A DNA stretch of 64,000 nt from assembly GCF_024753245.1 (NCBI RefSeq), contig NZ_JANUGX010000035.1, forward strand, positions 1-64,000, given 5' to 3'. Under the pieces are notes generated by a model. That model saw only the letters and a program-made list of their open reading frames with translations, ran no database searches and had not been told where the DNA came from. The stretch's first letter is position 1; every line of letters begins with the position of its first letter. Both the position numbers and the translations under genes were made by a program. Below, piece by piece: positions 63,431 through 64,000 of the stretch. Origin of the DNA: Massilia norwichensis (GTDB lineage Bacteria > Pseudomonadota > Gammaproteobacteria > Burkholderiales > Burkholderiaceae_D).

Positions 63431-63871
63431 ATGCGTCCGGTGGGCGAGCAGATCTGGAATGAAGCCTTCGTCCCCTACGACAAAGACAAGATCACGCTCG
63501 AGCAGGCGCTCAAGACCGCCGAGGTGCCGCTGTCGCGCTTCATGCTGGCGCAGACCAGCAAGGCGGCGCTGAACCAGGTCGCGCACCTGGCCGGCGAACC
63601 GGCCGACCTGGCGCCGATGCAGCGCGGCTTCACCGTCAAGCTGGCGGCCTTCGTGCTGTCGGAGCTGAAGAGCGCCTTCCAGATCGGCTGCATGCTGTTC
63701 ATTCCCTTCCTGATCATCGACCTGGTGGTGTCGTCGGTGCTGATGGCGATGGGCATGATGATGCTGTCGCCGCTGGTGATCTCGCTGCCGTTCAAGCTGC
63801 TGCTGTTCGTGCTGGTCGACGGCTGGACCCTAACCGTGAACACGCTGGTCGGCAGCATCCACGGCTATTAG
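63431..63871 (+). pseudogene. fliP: FliP (flagellar type III export gate), C-terminal part only
   Basis: About 146 residues matching the second half of FliP: RPVGEQIWNEAFVPYDKDKI, LSRFMLAQTSKAALNQVAHL, FVLSELKSAFQIGCMLFIPF and MGMMMLSPLVISLPFKLLLF, LVDGWTL. A full FliP is about 245-260 residues; the signal peptide and first membrane segments are absent because the sequence upstream is flgH in opposite orientation. The first ATG at 63431 is internal to FliP and has no ribosome site. fliQ follows in its normal place. Confidence 0.85.
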
Positions 63872-63891
63872 AAGACAAGAGTACGCACACT

Positions 63892-64000
63892 ATGACTCCC
63901 GATATCGCCGTCGACATCATGGTCGAGGCCCTGCAACTGGTGATGCTGCTGGCGGCCGTGCTGGTGCTGCCCGGCCTGCTGACCGGTGTGATCGTGGCCG
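63892..64000 (+). CDS. fliQ: FliQ, flagellar type III export protein (partial, cut by window end)
   Basis: The first 36 codons (MTPDIAVDIMVEALQLVMLL, then AAVLVLPGLLTGVIVA) match the N-terminus of FliQ, a small two-helix component of the export gate. It starts 20 bases after fliP, as expected in the fliPQR order. The rest lies outside the window. Confidence 0.9.
   Translation, partial: MTPDIAVDIMVEALQLVMLLAAVLVLPGLLTGVIVA

Overview
The window is chromosomal DNA of a high-GC betaproteobacterium. Gene content and order fit Burkholderiales, family Oxalobacteraceae, and most resemble Massilia/Telluria-type genomes. The signs are large TonB receptors, dispersed REP-like palindromes, the yhdP-nit-tldD and rimP-nusA-infB-rbfA-truB orders, and fused YejF- and DedA-type proteins. 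This placement comes from reading the sequence; no database search was run.

Layout. 1-7 kb: map, a TonB-dependent receptor and glnE, all on the minus strand. 7-14 kb: yhdP-nit-tldD. 14-24 kb: a second TonB receptor; aroG behind a complete peptide-leader attenuator; an AraC regulator; and two adjacent class B penicillin-binding proteins followed by an Fsr-like exporter. 24-31 kb: a third TonB receptor divergent from a Yej-like peptide ABC importer that has no binding protein. 31-38 kb: a Tat-exported Gfo/Idh/MocA oxidoreductase, a DedA-rhodanese fusion, glk with a HexR-like site, scpB and rluB. 37.6-46.6 kb: the translation/transcription cluster rimP-nusA-infB-rbfA-truB, then typA. The rimP leader contains an intrinsic terminator.

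46.6-48 kb is a more AT-rich type VI secretion cargo island: hcp, an M74 (MepA-like) murein endopeptidase and a signal-peptide-bearing putative immunity protein. 48.4-58.2 kb is the most unusual part, a locus resembling the poorly understood 'putative pilus' fil genes of Acinetobacter. Four exported proteins carry, just after the signal peptide, a motif close to the double-glycine leader consensus. They are followed by two AraC regulators and an operon encoding a periplasmic C39 (double-glycine type) peptidase, two outer-membrane barrels, a DUF2059-like protein and an inner-membrane protein. That last protein has a cytoplasmic tandem motif matching MshEN c-di-GMP receptors and a periplasmic part that repeats both the double-glycine-like motif and the C-terminal signature of the exported proteins. 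I read this as a candidate c-di-GMP-linked surface-protein export and processing system.

58.2-63.2 kb is flagellar (flgI-flgJ-flgK-flgL plus one coupled unknown gene, minus strand). At about 63,430 the 3' half of flgH (minus) abuts the 3' half of fliP (plus), followed by the start of fliQ. Both genes lack their 5' halves, so this point is an inversion breakpoint or an assembly chimera.
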